Source of the DNA: Lacihabitans soyangensis
Lineage (GTDB): Bacteria > Bacteroidota > Bacteroidia > Cytophagales > Spirosomataceae
Direction: 5' to 3'
DNA: 64,000 nt
Assembly: GCF_024343775.1 (NCBI RefSeq)
Contig: NZ_RJUF01000009.1
Location: 1-64,000, forward strand
Below the pieces are notes generated by a model that ran no database searches, was not told the DNA's origin, and was given only the letters and a program-made list of their open reading frames with translations. The position numbers and the translations under genes are program-made. The number at the start of each line of letters is the position of its first letter. The stretch's first letter is position 1. Shown here one piece after another: positions 43,045 to 51,367 of this stretch.

Positions 43045-45087
43045 ATGATGTTTAGAGTATTTCTTCTGGTTTTATTGTGCTTTCAGGTCTCTTTTGCACA
43101 AAAATCTCGTACTGAAAAACGAGTTCTAATATTTTCAAAAAATGCAGCTTGGGCTTACAGGCATGCTTCCATAGAATACGGAGCAAAAAAACTCAAAGAG
43201 TATTGTGAGAAAAATGGCATAAAAGCCGATGTTTCAGAAGATGCAAGTCTTTTTAATGACGAAACGCTTCAAAAATATAGTGCGTTGGTTTTCCTTAGTG
43301 CCAATCAGGACATTTTTGATGCCGACCAAGAGGCTGCTTTGCAGCGTTACATTCGTGCAGGAGGCGGTTTTGTCGGTATTCACTCCTCGTCTGGAGTGGA
43401 GCGAAACTGGAAATGGTTTAATCAGATGCTCGGTGCTACTTTCAAATTTCATCCTCCTTATCAGGATGGTACGGTGAGGGTGGTTGACAAAAAACATCCT
43501 TCTACCAAAATGCTTCCAACGGAGTGGAAAAGAACCGACGAATGGTATTTCTTTGGGCCAATGACCAATAAATTGAATGTATTGATGGTTTTGGATTCAA
43601 CTACTTTCAAGTCCAATGTTCATACTCAAAATTACCCTAACGCTTGGTATCATGATTTTGAAGGTGGACGTTCGTTTTACACAGCCGGTGGGCATAGCGA
43701 AAAGGATTTCGACGATCCGCTTTTTATGCAACATCTTTTTGGAGGAATTACTTACGCCATTGGCAAAAATAAAATGCTTGACTATTCAAAAAACGCCAAG
43801 TTCGAGAAAGCCCCGGCTCGCATAATTACCCTGGATCCTGGACATTTTCATGCAGCCTTGGTTCAAAAAACCATGTTGGCTGGCCTAAATCCAGAGGTTC
43901 AGATTTATGCTCCGGCAGGAGAAGATTTAAATCAACATTTGCAAAGAATAAATTCTTACAATACCCGTAAGGATGCTCCTACTTCTTGGAAAACAAATAC
44001 TTACACAGGTTCGGATTATTTCGAAAAAATGATTTCAGAGAAAAAAGGTGATATCGTTGTAATGGCTGGTAACAATGCCAAGAAAACAGACGCCATTCTG
44101 AAATCTGTGGAATCCGGTATGAATGTGCTGGCTGACAAACCCATGTGCATTGATGCCGAAGGATATGAAAAGCTCAAAACTGCCTTTAAGGTAGCCAAAG
44201 AGAAGAATATTCTTTTGTATGATATCATGACCGAGCGGTCAGAAATCACGACCACGCTCCAAAGAGAATTGTCAATGATGAAAGGGATTTTTGGAGATTT
44301 ATTGCCTGGAACTCCCGAAGATCCTTCTATAATCAAAGAAAGTGTTCATCATTTTTTCAAATATGTTTCTGGTAGTCCGCTTATCCGTCCACAATGGTTT
44401 ATGGATACCAAACAACAGGGCGAAGGAATTGTGGACGTGACCACCCACTTGGTCGATTTGGCCCTTTGGGCGGCATTTCCAGAAGTACCCTTGGATGTAA
44501 AAGATGCCAAAGTTTTGGCAGCTAAACGTTGGCCTACCGAAATGACATTGGATGAATTCGGTAAAATTACAGGAGCAAAATCTTTCCCAGATTTCTTGAA
44601 AAAGGATTTGAAGGATGCCAATACGCTTAATGTTTTTGCCAACGGAGAGATTGATTTCAAAGTTAAAAATGTACATTCTAAAGTAAAAGTACTTTGGAAC
44701 TACAGCACTGATAAGGGTGGTGACACACACTATTCTATCATGAAAGGTTCTCTTGGAAATATCGAGATAAAACAAGGTGAGGAAGAGAAATATACGCCAA
44801 CATTGTATATCAAAAACTCAAAAATTTCAGAGGCAAATTTGAATGCCGAATTCGAAAAATTGAAGGCAAAATACCCAGGAATCACTTTGTTGAAATCAGG
44901 AAGTGATTATGTTGTGGATATTCCTACAAAATACAGAACGGGTCATGAGGCTCATTTTGGAGAAGTAATGGAGCGTTATTTGAAATTTTACAAAGTAAAT
45001 AACCTGCCAGACTGGGAAGTTCCAAACATGCTTTTGAAATATTATATCACCACAAGTGCTTTAGAATTAGCCAACAAACAAAAATGA
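43045..45087 (+). CDS. ThuA domain fused to Gfo/Idh/MocA-type oxidoreductase, exported
   Basis: A 680-residue exported fusion. After a signal peptide (about 1-19, ending SFAQ), a ThuA-like glutamine-amidotransferase-fold domain spans about 25-235 (FSKNAAWAYRHASI, GGGFVGIHSSSG, FYTAGGHSEKDF). The oxidoreductase part follows from about 250: ARIITLDPGHFHAALV, the NAD-binding side with VMAGNNAKKTD, and ADKPMCID as the EKP-like motif, then a C-terminal substrate domain. ThuA proteins occur with keto-sugar metabolism, and fusing both suggests two steps on one sugar derivative. The SDR gene downstream overlaps by four bases and likely works in the same pathway. Confidence 0.83.
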   Translation: MMFRVFLLVLLCFQVSFAQKSRTEKRVLIFSKNAAWAYRHASIEYGAKKLKEYCEKNGIKADVSEDASLFNDETLQKYSALVFLSANQDIFDADQEAALQRYIRAGGGFVGIHSSSGVERNWKWFNQMLGATFKFHPPYQDGTVRVVDKKHPSTKMLPTEWKRTDEWYFFGPMTNKLNVLMVLDSTTFKSNVHTQNYPNAWYHDFEGGRSFYTAGGHSEKDFDDPLFMQHLFGGITYAIGKNKMLDYSKNAKFEKAPARIITLDPGHFHAALVQKTMLAGLNPEVQIYAPAGEDLNQHLQRINSYNTRKDAPTSWKTNTYTGSDYFEKMISEKKGDIVVMAGNNAKKTDAILKSVESGMNVLADKPMCIDAEGYEKLKTAFKVAKEKNILLYDIMTERSEITTTLQRELSMMKGIFGDLLPGTPEDPSIIKESVHHFFKYVSGSPLIRPQWFMDTKQQGEGIVDVTTHLVDLALWAAFPEVPLDVKDAKVLAAKRWPTEMTLDEFGKITGAKSFPDFLKKDLKDANTLNVFANGEIDFKVKNVHSKVKVLWNYSTDKGGDTHYSIMKGSLGNIEIKQGEEEKYTPTLYIKNSKISEANLNAEFEKLKAKYPGITLLKSGSDYVVDIPTKYRTGHEAHFGEVMERYLKFYKVNNLPDWEVPNMLLKYYITTSALELANKQK

Positions 45088-45842
45088 CAAATCCTTTTTC
45101 TTTAGAAAACAAAATAGCCTTGGTTACGGGCGGAGGTTCGGGTATAGGGTACGAAATCACGCGTTGCTTAAGAGATGCAGGTGCCAAAGTGATCATCACG
45201 GGTCGCAGAGAAAATATGTTGCAAGAGGCCGTAAATAACATTGGAGACAATGTGTTTTATGAGGTAAACGATGTGACGGATTTGAATAAAACCACTGAAC
45301 TGGTTGAAAGTATAACCCAGAAATACGGCGAAATAGATATTTTGGTTAACAATGCAGGCATAAACATGAAAAAACCTGCGGTTGATGTTACCGATGCAGA
45401 ATTTAACAATATTATTCAGACCAACCTCACTTCTGTTTTTGCGTTGAGTAGGGAGGTAGCAAAACGTATGATTTCCAGAAAAACTGGCTCGATTATCATG
45501 ATTTCTTCGATGGCAGGTTATTATGGCATAGACAGAGTACCTGCATACACGGCATCCAAAAGTGGTATAGAAGGGCTCACGAAAGCCTTGGCATCGGATT
45601 GGTCCAAGTTCGGAGTAAGAGTAAACGCGATAGCCCCTGGTTTTATAGAAACTGCCATGATGCAAACCGCCATGAATTCCGACCCTGACCGAATGAATAA
45701 AGCCCTTGGTCGCACTCCCATGGCCAAATTCGGAAAACCCGAGGATATTGGTCACGCTGCAGTGTTTTTGGCCTCCGAGGCCGCATCTTATATCACGGGA
45801 GTATCGTTGAGAGTAGATGGTGGAAATGCCATCGGATTCTAA
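45084..45842 (+). CDS. SDR-family dehydrogenase (gluconate 5-dehydrogenase-like)
   Basis: A 252-residue classical short-chain dehydrogenase. TGGGSGIG (15-22) binds the cofactor, NNAG lies at 89-92, and the catalytic Ser141 or Ser142, Tyr155 and Lys159 (YTASK) are in place. Resemblance is to gluconate/2-dehydro-3-deoxy-gluconate dehydrogenases, but specificity is not readable. It starts in the stop codon of the exported ThuA fusion (ATGA). The enzyme itself has no signal, so it acts in the cytoplasm on a product that must be imported. Confidence 0.9.
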   Translation: MTNPFSLENKIALVTGGGSGIGYEITRCLRDAGAKVIITGRRENMLQEAVNNIGDNVFYEVNDVTDLNKTTELVESITQKYGEIDILVNNAGINMKKPAVDVTDAEFNNIIQTNLTSVFALSREVAKRMISRKTGSIIMISSMAGYYGIDRVPAYTASKSGIEGLTKALASDWSKFGVRVNAIAPGFIETAMMQTAMNSDPDRMNKALGRTPMAKFGKPEDIGHAAVFLASEAASYITGVSLRVDGGNAIGF

Positions 45843-45932
45843 ACTTCCGGATTTACTAATATTTTGTGGTCTTAAAATTTCAATTATTCATATATTTGAG
45901 AAAATTTCAAGACTTTAAATTTCTTGTCTCTC

Positions 45933-46388
45933 ATGCTCGAAGTTCTCCGTACCAATTCTTCAAATGATCATTTTGTGGCTTTGGTAAAAAAGTTGGACGC
46001 CTATCTAACTATTACCGATGGTGATGAACATGCTTTTTACGACCAATTCAACAAAATTGACAATATAAATCACGTTGTGGTATATTATGAGAATAGAATC
46101 CCCGTAGCTTGTGGTGCCATCAAACAAATGGGCTCGACGAATGTCTGGGAAGTAAAGAGAATGTTTGTGGAAGAAAATATGAGAGGAAAAGGCGTAGCTT
46201 CGCTGGTAATCAATGAATTGGAAAAGTGGGCCAAAGAGCTGAATGCCGAAAAGTTAGTTTTGGAGACAGGTAAAAGACAAACTGAAGCTGTGGCGTTTTA
46301 TCATAAAAATGATTATCAGATTACAGAAAATTTTGGCCAATACATCGGTGTTGAGAATAGTATTTGTTTCGAAAAGTTACTTCAATAA
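45933..46388 (+). CDS. GNAT-family N-acetyltransferase
   Basis: A 151-residue GNAT protein. The acetyl-CoA-binding motif A is EVKRMFVEENMRGKGVASLV at about 74-93, with R/Q-x-x-G-x-G/A realised as RGKGVA. The N-terminal region with LVKKLDAYLTITDGDEH resembles a common Bacteroidota subgroup. Substrate unknown. The ATG at 45933 is preferred to a TTG three codons earlier. Confidence 0.88.
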   Translation: MLEVLRTNSSNDHFVALVKKLDAYLTITDGDEHAFYDQFNKIDNINHVVVYYENRIPVACGAIKQMGSTNVWEVKRMFVEENMRGKGVASLVINELEKWAKELNAEKLVLETGKRQTEAVAFYHKNDYQITENFGQYIGVENSICFEKLLQ

Positions 46389-46430
46389 GCATAAATATTT
46401 CTTGAATTATTTATAGAAAGCAATATTTCT

Positions 46431-46438
46431 TATATTTG
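46431..46438 (+). promoter_or_regulatory. -7 promoter element of the desaturase-family gene
   Basis: TATATTTG fits TAnnTTTG, 26 bases before the ATG at 46465. No -33 box at the usual distance. Confidence 0.5.
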
Positions 46439-46464
46439 CTAAATAATATTATGCTTGCATACTA

Positions 46465-47733
46465 ATGGAAACTTACGCCAAAATACTTCTCATCGCTTCT
46501 CCCATATTTTTGTTTTTGGTTATGGCCGAAAAACTCTACGGATATCTGAGGTTTAAGCATGAATTCAGAACTATGGATACCATTTCGAGTCTTAGTTCGG
46601 GTTATACAAATACCTTAAAGGATGTTTTGGGCCTAAGTATTACCATCATTTCTTACAAATGGTTTTATGAGCATTTGGCAGTATTCGATATAAAATCTAC
46701 CGTTTGGGTTTATATTATTGCTTTTATTGCCTTGGATTTTTCGGGTTATTGGGTACATCGATTAGCTCATGAGGTTAATTTCTTTTGGAATAAACACGCC
46801 ATTCATCACAGCAGCGAGGAGTTTAATTTGGCGTGTGCCCTGCGTCAGAGCATTTCTACTTTCGTGAATATTTTCACATTTTTTCTTATTCCAGCCGCTA
46901 TTTTTGGTGTGAAACCAGAAGTGATAGGTGTTGTAGCCCCTATTCATTTATTCGCTCAATTTTGGTACCATACAGTGTATATCGATAGAATGGGTTTTCT
47001 TGAAAAAATCATTGTAACACCCTCTCATCACAGAGTGCATCATGCACTTAATCCAGAATATCTAGACAAAAATCACGGGCAGATTTTTATCATTTGGGAT
47101 AAACTTTTTGGTACTTTTCAGGAGGAATTACCCAATCTGAAGCCAGTTTATGGCATTACAAGACCTATGGCGACTTGGAACCCCATAAAAATAAATTTTA
47201 AACACCTTTGGCTATTGATTTTGGATGCTTGGAGGGCTGATTCTTGGAAAGATAAGGTCAGAATTTGGTTTATGCCAACGGGCTGGCGTCCTGAGGGTTT
47301 TGAGGAAAAATATCCAGTTGATAAAATTACAAATCCTTATAATTTCCAGAAATATACAACAGAGTTCTCACTGGGAGCCAGAACCTGGATTTGGGTTCAG
47401 TTTTTTATTACGCTTGGCTTTTTGTCTATAATGTTTTATTATTTCGGAAATCTTTCATTGTCACAGTTAATGCTCTATGGCTTGATGATTTTCCTCAATA
47501 TCTATGCGTACACCGAATTCATGGACAAAAATCCAGGATTTCTATTCTTTGAATTAGTAAAGAATCTTTATGGAATCGGTGTAATTGCCTTTAGAGATTT
47601 ATGGAATCCATTGTTTGAGCAATTGGCCATTTTGAAACCAATGTTTTTGGCTTATTTCATAGTCTCAACATTGGTTTCAGTGTATTATTTTAGATCCAAA
47701 GAAGTCTTTGATTTAAAGACCAAAATAGCTTAA
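46465..47733 (+). CDS. Sterol desaturase/fatty acid hydroxylase family membrane protein
   Basis: A 422-residue integral membrane di-iron enzyme. Histidine boxes are at H98-H102 (HRLAH), HAIHH (111-115) and SHHRVHH near 189-195, with membrane helices at about 7-21, 55-68, 80-95 and 130-155 and more hydrophobic segments in the C-terminal 120 residues. The extra C-terminal membrane domain makes it similar to alkylglycerol monooxygenase-type members. It likely hydroxylates or desaturates a lipid. Its last four bases overlap the convergent MFS gene. Confidence 0.87.
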   Translation: METYAKILLIASPIFLFLVMAEKLYGYLRFKHEFRTMDTISSLSSGYTNTLKDVLGLSITIISYKWFYEHLAVFDIKSTVWVYIIAFIALDFSGYWVHRLAHEVNFFWNKHAIHHSSEEFNLACALRQSISTFVNIFTFFLIPAAIFGVKPEVIGVVAPIHLFAQFWYHTVYIDRMGFLEKIIVTPSHHRVHHALNPEYLDKNHGQIFIIWDKLFGTFQEELPNLKPVYGITRPMATWNPIKINFKHLWLLILDAWRADSWKDKVRIWFMPTGWRPEGFEEKYPVDKITNPYNFQKYTTEFSLGARTWIWVQFFITLGFLSIMFYYFGNLSLSQLMLYGLMIFLNIYAYTEFMDKNPGFLFFELVKNLYGIGVIAFRDLWNPLFEQLAILKPMFLAYFIVSTLVSVYYFRSKEVFDLKTKIA

Positions 47734-48983
47734 TTTTCGAGATAATCTAAATCTTTATCGTGGGTTTCTGCTATGCTAAGCGTTGAATAAAAGCCGATTA
47801 TGTAAATAATTAGGCCTACCGCTGCTGCTGCCCATATAACCCCAAAGTTTGGCTTCCAAAAACCAAATAAGGTGGTCATACCAGCCACAGAACCTCTAAC
47901 CATATTGGGTACAGTAGTAGCTGCTGTAGCTCTCAGGTTTGTTCCAAACTGCTCGGCACCAACGGTTACAAACATGGCCCAGTAGCCTGTCCAGAAACCT
48001 AACCAAACGCATGTAGCATAAAGTGTAAAGGCATTTTGCATTCCGCCAAAAAGATAAAATAGAACACCTAAAAGTGACATCCCCATCATAAAAGCGATGG
48101 CTTTTTTGCGAGAAGCCAGCCAATGGCTTAGGAACCCACTCAGAAAATCTCCTGCCGATATACCTACATAAGCCCACATGATGGCTAGGCCTGGTTCTAC
48201 TTTCTCGGTAAATCCAAAAGTTTCTCCAAATTGATTGCTGAGATAGACCAAAATACCTATGCAAAACCATGTAGGCATGCCTATGCCGATACACCTTAAG
48301 TATTTGGTGAATCTATTCCAATCTGTAAAAAACGCAAAGAAATTGCCTTTCGAAACATGGGCTTTGTCCGTAATGCTTTTGTACATTCCCGACTCCAGAA
48401 CTCCGACTCTTAGCAACAATAGCAAGAAGCCCATTCCGCCACCTATGAAGTAAGCAATGGTCCAGTCGCCTGATAATTTTACGGTAAATGTGGCCACTAC
48501 AGCACCCAAAAGTCCGACTCCCGCAACAAGAGAGGTTCCTTTTGCTCTGAGATGTTTTGGTAAAGCCTCCGATACCAGCGTAATACCCGCCCCAAGTTCA
48601 CCAGCCAATCCAATTCCTGCCAAAAATCTCAACCATTTGTAGGCTTCCACTTTATCTACAAAGTCCATTTGAGGTATGAATCCACAAAATATATTGGCCA
48701 ATGAGTAGGTGATAATAGAGCCAAATAGCACCGAAAGTCTTCCTTTTTTGTCGCCCAAAGTACCCCACAGAATACCTCCGATAAGAAGTCCAATCATCTG
48801 AATGTTTATGATGCTCGTGCCGATAGAATCTACTTCTTGTTTGTTTAATCCAAGGCTTTCAAGGCTAGGAATTCGAACGATTCCGAAAAGTTGGAGGTCG
48901 TAAATATCTACAAAATAGCCTAATGCGGCCACTATAACGGGCATACTAAACAAGTGCTGCAGGTCTGATTTTTCGTTTTTCAT
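47730..48983 (-). CDS. MFS transporter
   Basis: A 417-residue major facilitator protein with twelve predicted helices. The loop GTLGDKKGRLSVLFG after helix 2 is the MFS signature, and GLAGELGAGITLVSE in helix 4 is like members of the metabolite:proton symporter and sialate/aromatic-acid groups. Substrate not decidable. It faces the desaturase gene tail to tail (4-base overlap) and lies downstream of upp on the same strand, 38 bases apart, so a upp-MFS transcript is possible; uracil uptake is not implied by the sequence. Confidence 0.8.
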   Translation of the reverse strand: MKNEKSDLQHLFSMPVIVAALGYFVDIYDLQLFGIVRIPSLESLGLNKQEVDSIGTSIINIQMIGLLIGGILWGTLGDKKGRLSVLFGSIITYSLANIFCGFIPQMDFVDKVEAYKWLRFLAGIGLAGELGAGITLVSEALPKHLRAKGTSLVAGVGLLGAVVATFTVKLSGDWTIAYFIGGGMGFLLLLLRVGVLESGMYKSITDKAHVSKGNFFAFFTDWNRFTKYLRCIGIGMPTWFCIGILVYLSNQFGETFGFTEKVEPGLAIMWAYVGISAGDFLSGFLSHWLASRKKAIAFMMGMSLLGVLFYLFGGMQNAFTLYATCVWLGFWTGYWAMFVTVGAEQFGTNLRATAATTVPNMVRGSVAGMTTLFGFWKPNFGVIWAAAAVGLIIYIIGFYSTLSIAETHDKDLDYLEN

Positions 48984-49021
48984 TCTTTCGGGTTTATAAT
49001 TTTAGGGTAGTTTTTGAATCG

Positions 49022-49666
49022 TTAAATTTTCACACCAAACGCCAAGTCTCCTGCGTCACCAAGACCCGGAACTATGTATGATTTGGTGTTGAGTTCAGGG
49101 TCTATGTCACCAATCCAAAGTTTACACTCGGGCATTCGAGCATGGATGTATCTGACGCCTCTTTCGCTGGCTACTACTGAAACAATATGTGTTTTGGCCG
49201 GAATTCCGAACCTGAGCAGAGCGTGATAAGCTTTTTCTAATGATTTACCTGTGGCCAACATCGGGTCGCAGATGATGAGGGTTTTACCTTGTAAGTTGGG
49301 ACTGCTGATGTAGTCCATTTCTATTTCAAAGTGTTCCTTCGAGTCATGAACCCCTCTGTATGCTCCTATAAATGCACTGTCGGATTTGTCGAAAAAATTC
49401 AATAAACCTTGGTGTAAAGGCATGGCAGCTCGCAAAACTGTAACGATTATGGGGTATTCACTCAAAGTAGAAGATTCCTTGATGCCGAGTGAAGTCTCGG
49501 TTGTAGTGTTACTAAACGACAATGATTTCGAGATTTCGTAGGCAAAAATTTCACCTAAGCGTTCGAGATTTCTTCTGAATCTCATGGTGTCTTTTTGGAT
49601 GTCTTTGTCTCGTAGTTCGCTAAGGAAATTATTGGCGATAGAGTTTTGCTCGGCTAATACCCACAT
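49022..49666 (-). CDS. upp: Uracil phosphoribosyltransferase
   Basis: A 214-residue Upp, converting uracil and PRPP to UMP in pyrimidine salvage. The PRPP-binding loop is LIICDPMLATGKS (about 130-142), TVLRAAMP lies near 75-82, and the C-terminal uracil-binding IVPGLGDAGDLAFG is intact. Length is normal. A -7 element at 49686-49693 (minus strand) lies 19 bases upstream. Confidence 0.95.
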   Translation of the reverse strand: MWVLAEQNSIANNFLSELRDKDIQKDTMRFRRNLERLGEIFAYEISKSLSFSNTTTETSLGIKESSTLSEYPIIVTVLRAAMPLHQGLLNFFDKSDSAFIGAYRGVHDSKEHFEIEMDYISSPNLQGKTLIICDPMLATGKSLEKAYHALLRFGIPAKTHIVSVVASERGVRYIHARMPECKLWIGDIDPELNTKSYIVPGLGDAGDLAFGVKI

Positions 49667-49685
49667 TGGAATGTTATTGTTTCAA

Positions 49686-49693
49686 CAAAAATA
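49686..49693 (-). promoter_or_regulatory. -7 promoter element of upp
   Basis: On the minus strand the sequence is TATTTTTG, fitting TAnnTTTG. Confidence 0.5.
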
Positions 49694-49756
49694 AGAAAAT
49701 ACTTTATTCTGATTCTATTTCTGCAAAAAAACAAATCCAAAACCGGAGCCCTTAAA

Positions 49757-49792
49757 ACACAAAACCTCTTTTCCGAAAGAAAAAGAGGTTTT
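49757..49792 (-). terminator. Terminator of rpsJ
   Basis: AAAACCTCTTTT (minus strand, 49792-49781) pairs perfectly with AAAAGAGGTTTT (49772-49761). The stem's own T-rich ends supply the U tract. It follows the rpsJ stop after 22 bases. Confidence 0.8.
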
Positions 49793-49814
49793 AAAATGTC
49801 GATTCTTACGAAAA

Positions 49815-50120
49815 CTACACTTTGATTTCAACGTCAACACCTGCTGGTAGTTCCAATTTCATAAGTGCATCTACAGTTTTTGGACTTGCAGAGTAGATAT
49901 CTATCAATCTCTTGTAAGTACAAAGCTGGAATTGCTCTCTTGATTTTTTTGAAACGTGAGGAGAACGCAAAACCGTAAATTTCTCAACGCGAGTAGGCAA
50001 CGGAATTGGACCGCTAACTGTAGCTCCTGTAGATTTTACCGCTTTAACGATTTTCTCAGATGAGTTGTCAACCAACATGTGGTCGAAAGACTTCAATTTG
50101 ATTCTGATCTTTTGTGACAT
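49815..50120 (-). CDS. rpsJ: 30S ribosomal protein S10
   Basis: A 101-residue S10: start [14 protein letters not shown], the flexible loop [20 protein letters not shown] (about 37-56) that binds 16S rRNA or NusB, and the C-terminal [11 protein letters not shown]. The ATG at 50120 gives the standard length; longer frames are not supported. The gene is alone between a full promoter (50195-50224) and a terminator, with upp behind and the divergent ispE before it. The usual partners fusA and rplC are not here. Confidence 0.97.
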   Translation of the reverse strand: MSQKIRIKLKSFDHMLVDNSSEKIVKAVKSTGATVSGPIPLPTRVEKFTVLRSPHVSKKSREQFQLCTYKRLIDIYSASPKTVDALMKLELPAGVDVEIKV

Positions 50121-50194
50121 TTGGTTCAGTTTTATTTGGTGAAAAATAAGCTTGCGAAAGAACCATTTACTCCGACAAGCCAAAAATTGGAGTG

Positions 50195-50224
50195 CAAAAT
50201 TAAGGATAATTCTCTAATCACAAA
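50195..50224 (-). promoter_or_regulatory. Promoter of rpsJ
   Basis: On the minus strand TTTG (50224-50221) and TAATTTTG (50202-50195) are 18 bases apart, a near-perfect match to the TTTG/TAnnTTTG promoter of Bacteroidota. It would give a leader of about 70 bases before rpsJ. Confidence 0.7.
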
Positions 50225-50354
50225 AGTTTTAGGGAAAATCAATTTCGGAAACCATATTCACCGCCCAAGTTTCTGTTCTCACAAACTTCACCCAGCCTTC
50301 ATTCATTTCTTTGTTTCGCGGAGCCCTTTTCATAAATTTGCCAAAAATACAAGT

Positions 50355-51176
50355 ATGGTCACTTTTCCGAACGCAAAAATAAATCTCGGGCTGAATATCA
50401 TAGAAAAACGAACTGACGGATACCACAATATAGAATCCGTTTTTTATCCTATTGCCTGGTGCGATGCTCTCGAAATGGTTAAGGCCGATAGTTTTTCTTT
50501 TCAATCGTCTGGTTTGGAAATACCTGGAAATCAAGATAACAATTTGATTTGTAAGGCATATCGAATTTTGGAAGAAAAAGGATACTTCGGTGGAATGTCG
50601 GTGAATATACATTTGCATAAAGTATTGCCCATGGGGGCAGGCATAGGTGGTGGTTCGGCTGATGGAGCTTTTGCTTTAAAAATGCTTAATGAATTGTTTG
50701 ACCTTGATTTGGGCGTGAAAGAGTTAGAAAAATTGGCTGAAAAGTTAGGAAGCGACTGTCCTTTTTTCATTGAAAATAAGCCGAAGTTTTGTTTTGGTAA
50801 AGGAACTGAATTTGAAGAGATAGAGATTTCTTTGAAAGGTAAATATATTGTTTTGGTAAATCCTCTAATACACATTTCTACGGCTGAGGCCTATTCTGGT
50901 GTTCGACCAAGAAAACCAGAGGTCCCGATAAAAGATATTGTTTCTGGGCCAGTTTCAATGTGGAAAAATACTTTGAAGAATGATTTTGAAGCAAAAATTA
51001 TCGACAACCATCCCAAAATAGGACAGATTAAGAATAGTTTATACCACAATGGAGCAATTTATGCTTCTATGACAGGAAGCGGTTCTACAGTATTTGGGAT
51101 TTTCGACACCAAGGTAGAGGATCTGGAAAAAATCTTCTTGGATTGTGTTATTTGGCAAGGTCAGAGCCAGTTTTAA
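50355..51176 (+). CDS. ispE: 4-diphosphocytidyl-2-C-methyl-D-erythritol kinase
   Basis: A 273-residue GHMP kinase of the MEP isoprenoid pathway, phosphorylating CDP-methylerythritol at the 2-hydroxyl. The N-terminal FPNAKINLGLNI (4-15), the ATP loop PMGAGIGGGSADG (about 90-102) and the C-terminal MTGSGSTVFG are the three GHMP motifs. The ATG at 50355 gives the family N-terminus; the upstream open frame is non-coding and contains the rpsJ promoter on the other strand. Confidence 0.95.
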   Translation: MVTFPNAKINLGLNIIEKRTDGYHNIESVFYPIAWCDALEMVKADSFSFQSSGLEIPGNQDNNLICKAYRILEEKGYFGGMSVNIHLHKVLPMGAGIGGGSADGAFALKMLNELFDLDLGVKELEKLAEKLGSDCPFFIENKPKFCFGKGTEFEEIEISLKGKYIVLVNPLIHISTAEAYSGVRPRKPEVPIKDIVSGPVSMWKNTLKNDFEAKIIDNHPKIGQIKNSLYHNGAIYASMTGSGSTVFGIFDTKVEDLEKIFLDCVIWQGQSQF

Positions 51177-51335
51177 TTTCAACTTACTGCTATTTATTTG
51201 GCTTTACTCACTGGTTTTTTTGTTACTTATTTTTAAGGCGGTGGTCTAAAACCTATAAAAATGATTCAGTTTTGTAAATATTTTTAAAACTCTAACCACA
51301 TAATAAATTTTCCTTTTAAGGTAATTCACATTTCT

Positions 51336-51343
51336 TATTTTTG
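51336..51343 (+). promoter_or_regulatory. -7 promoter element of the sugar-dehydrogenase-like gene
   Basis: TATTTTTG fits TAnnTTTG. A T tract (51314-51317) lies at the -33 distance. The 191 bases between ispE and the next gene show nothing else. Confidence 0.5.
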
Positions 51344-51367
51344 CAAAGTCCACTTTTGCTATAAACC

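Noticed and set aside
44299-44775. 158-codon frame on the minus strand
   Set aside because: Shadow of the ThuA/oxidoreductase fusion gene.
45168-45755. 195-codon frame on the minus strand
   Set aside because: It is the shadow of the SDR gene at 45084-45842, which has all family motifs.
47896-48294. 132-codon second frame on the minus strand
   Set aside because: Same-strand shadow within the MFS transporter gene, with unnatural composition.
50121-50354. N-terminal extension of ispE
   Set aside because: The family start PNAKINLGL lies right after the ATG at 50355, and the extension covers the rpsJ promoter on the other strand.
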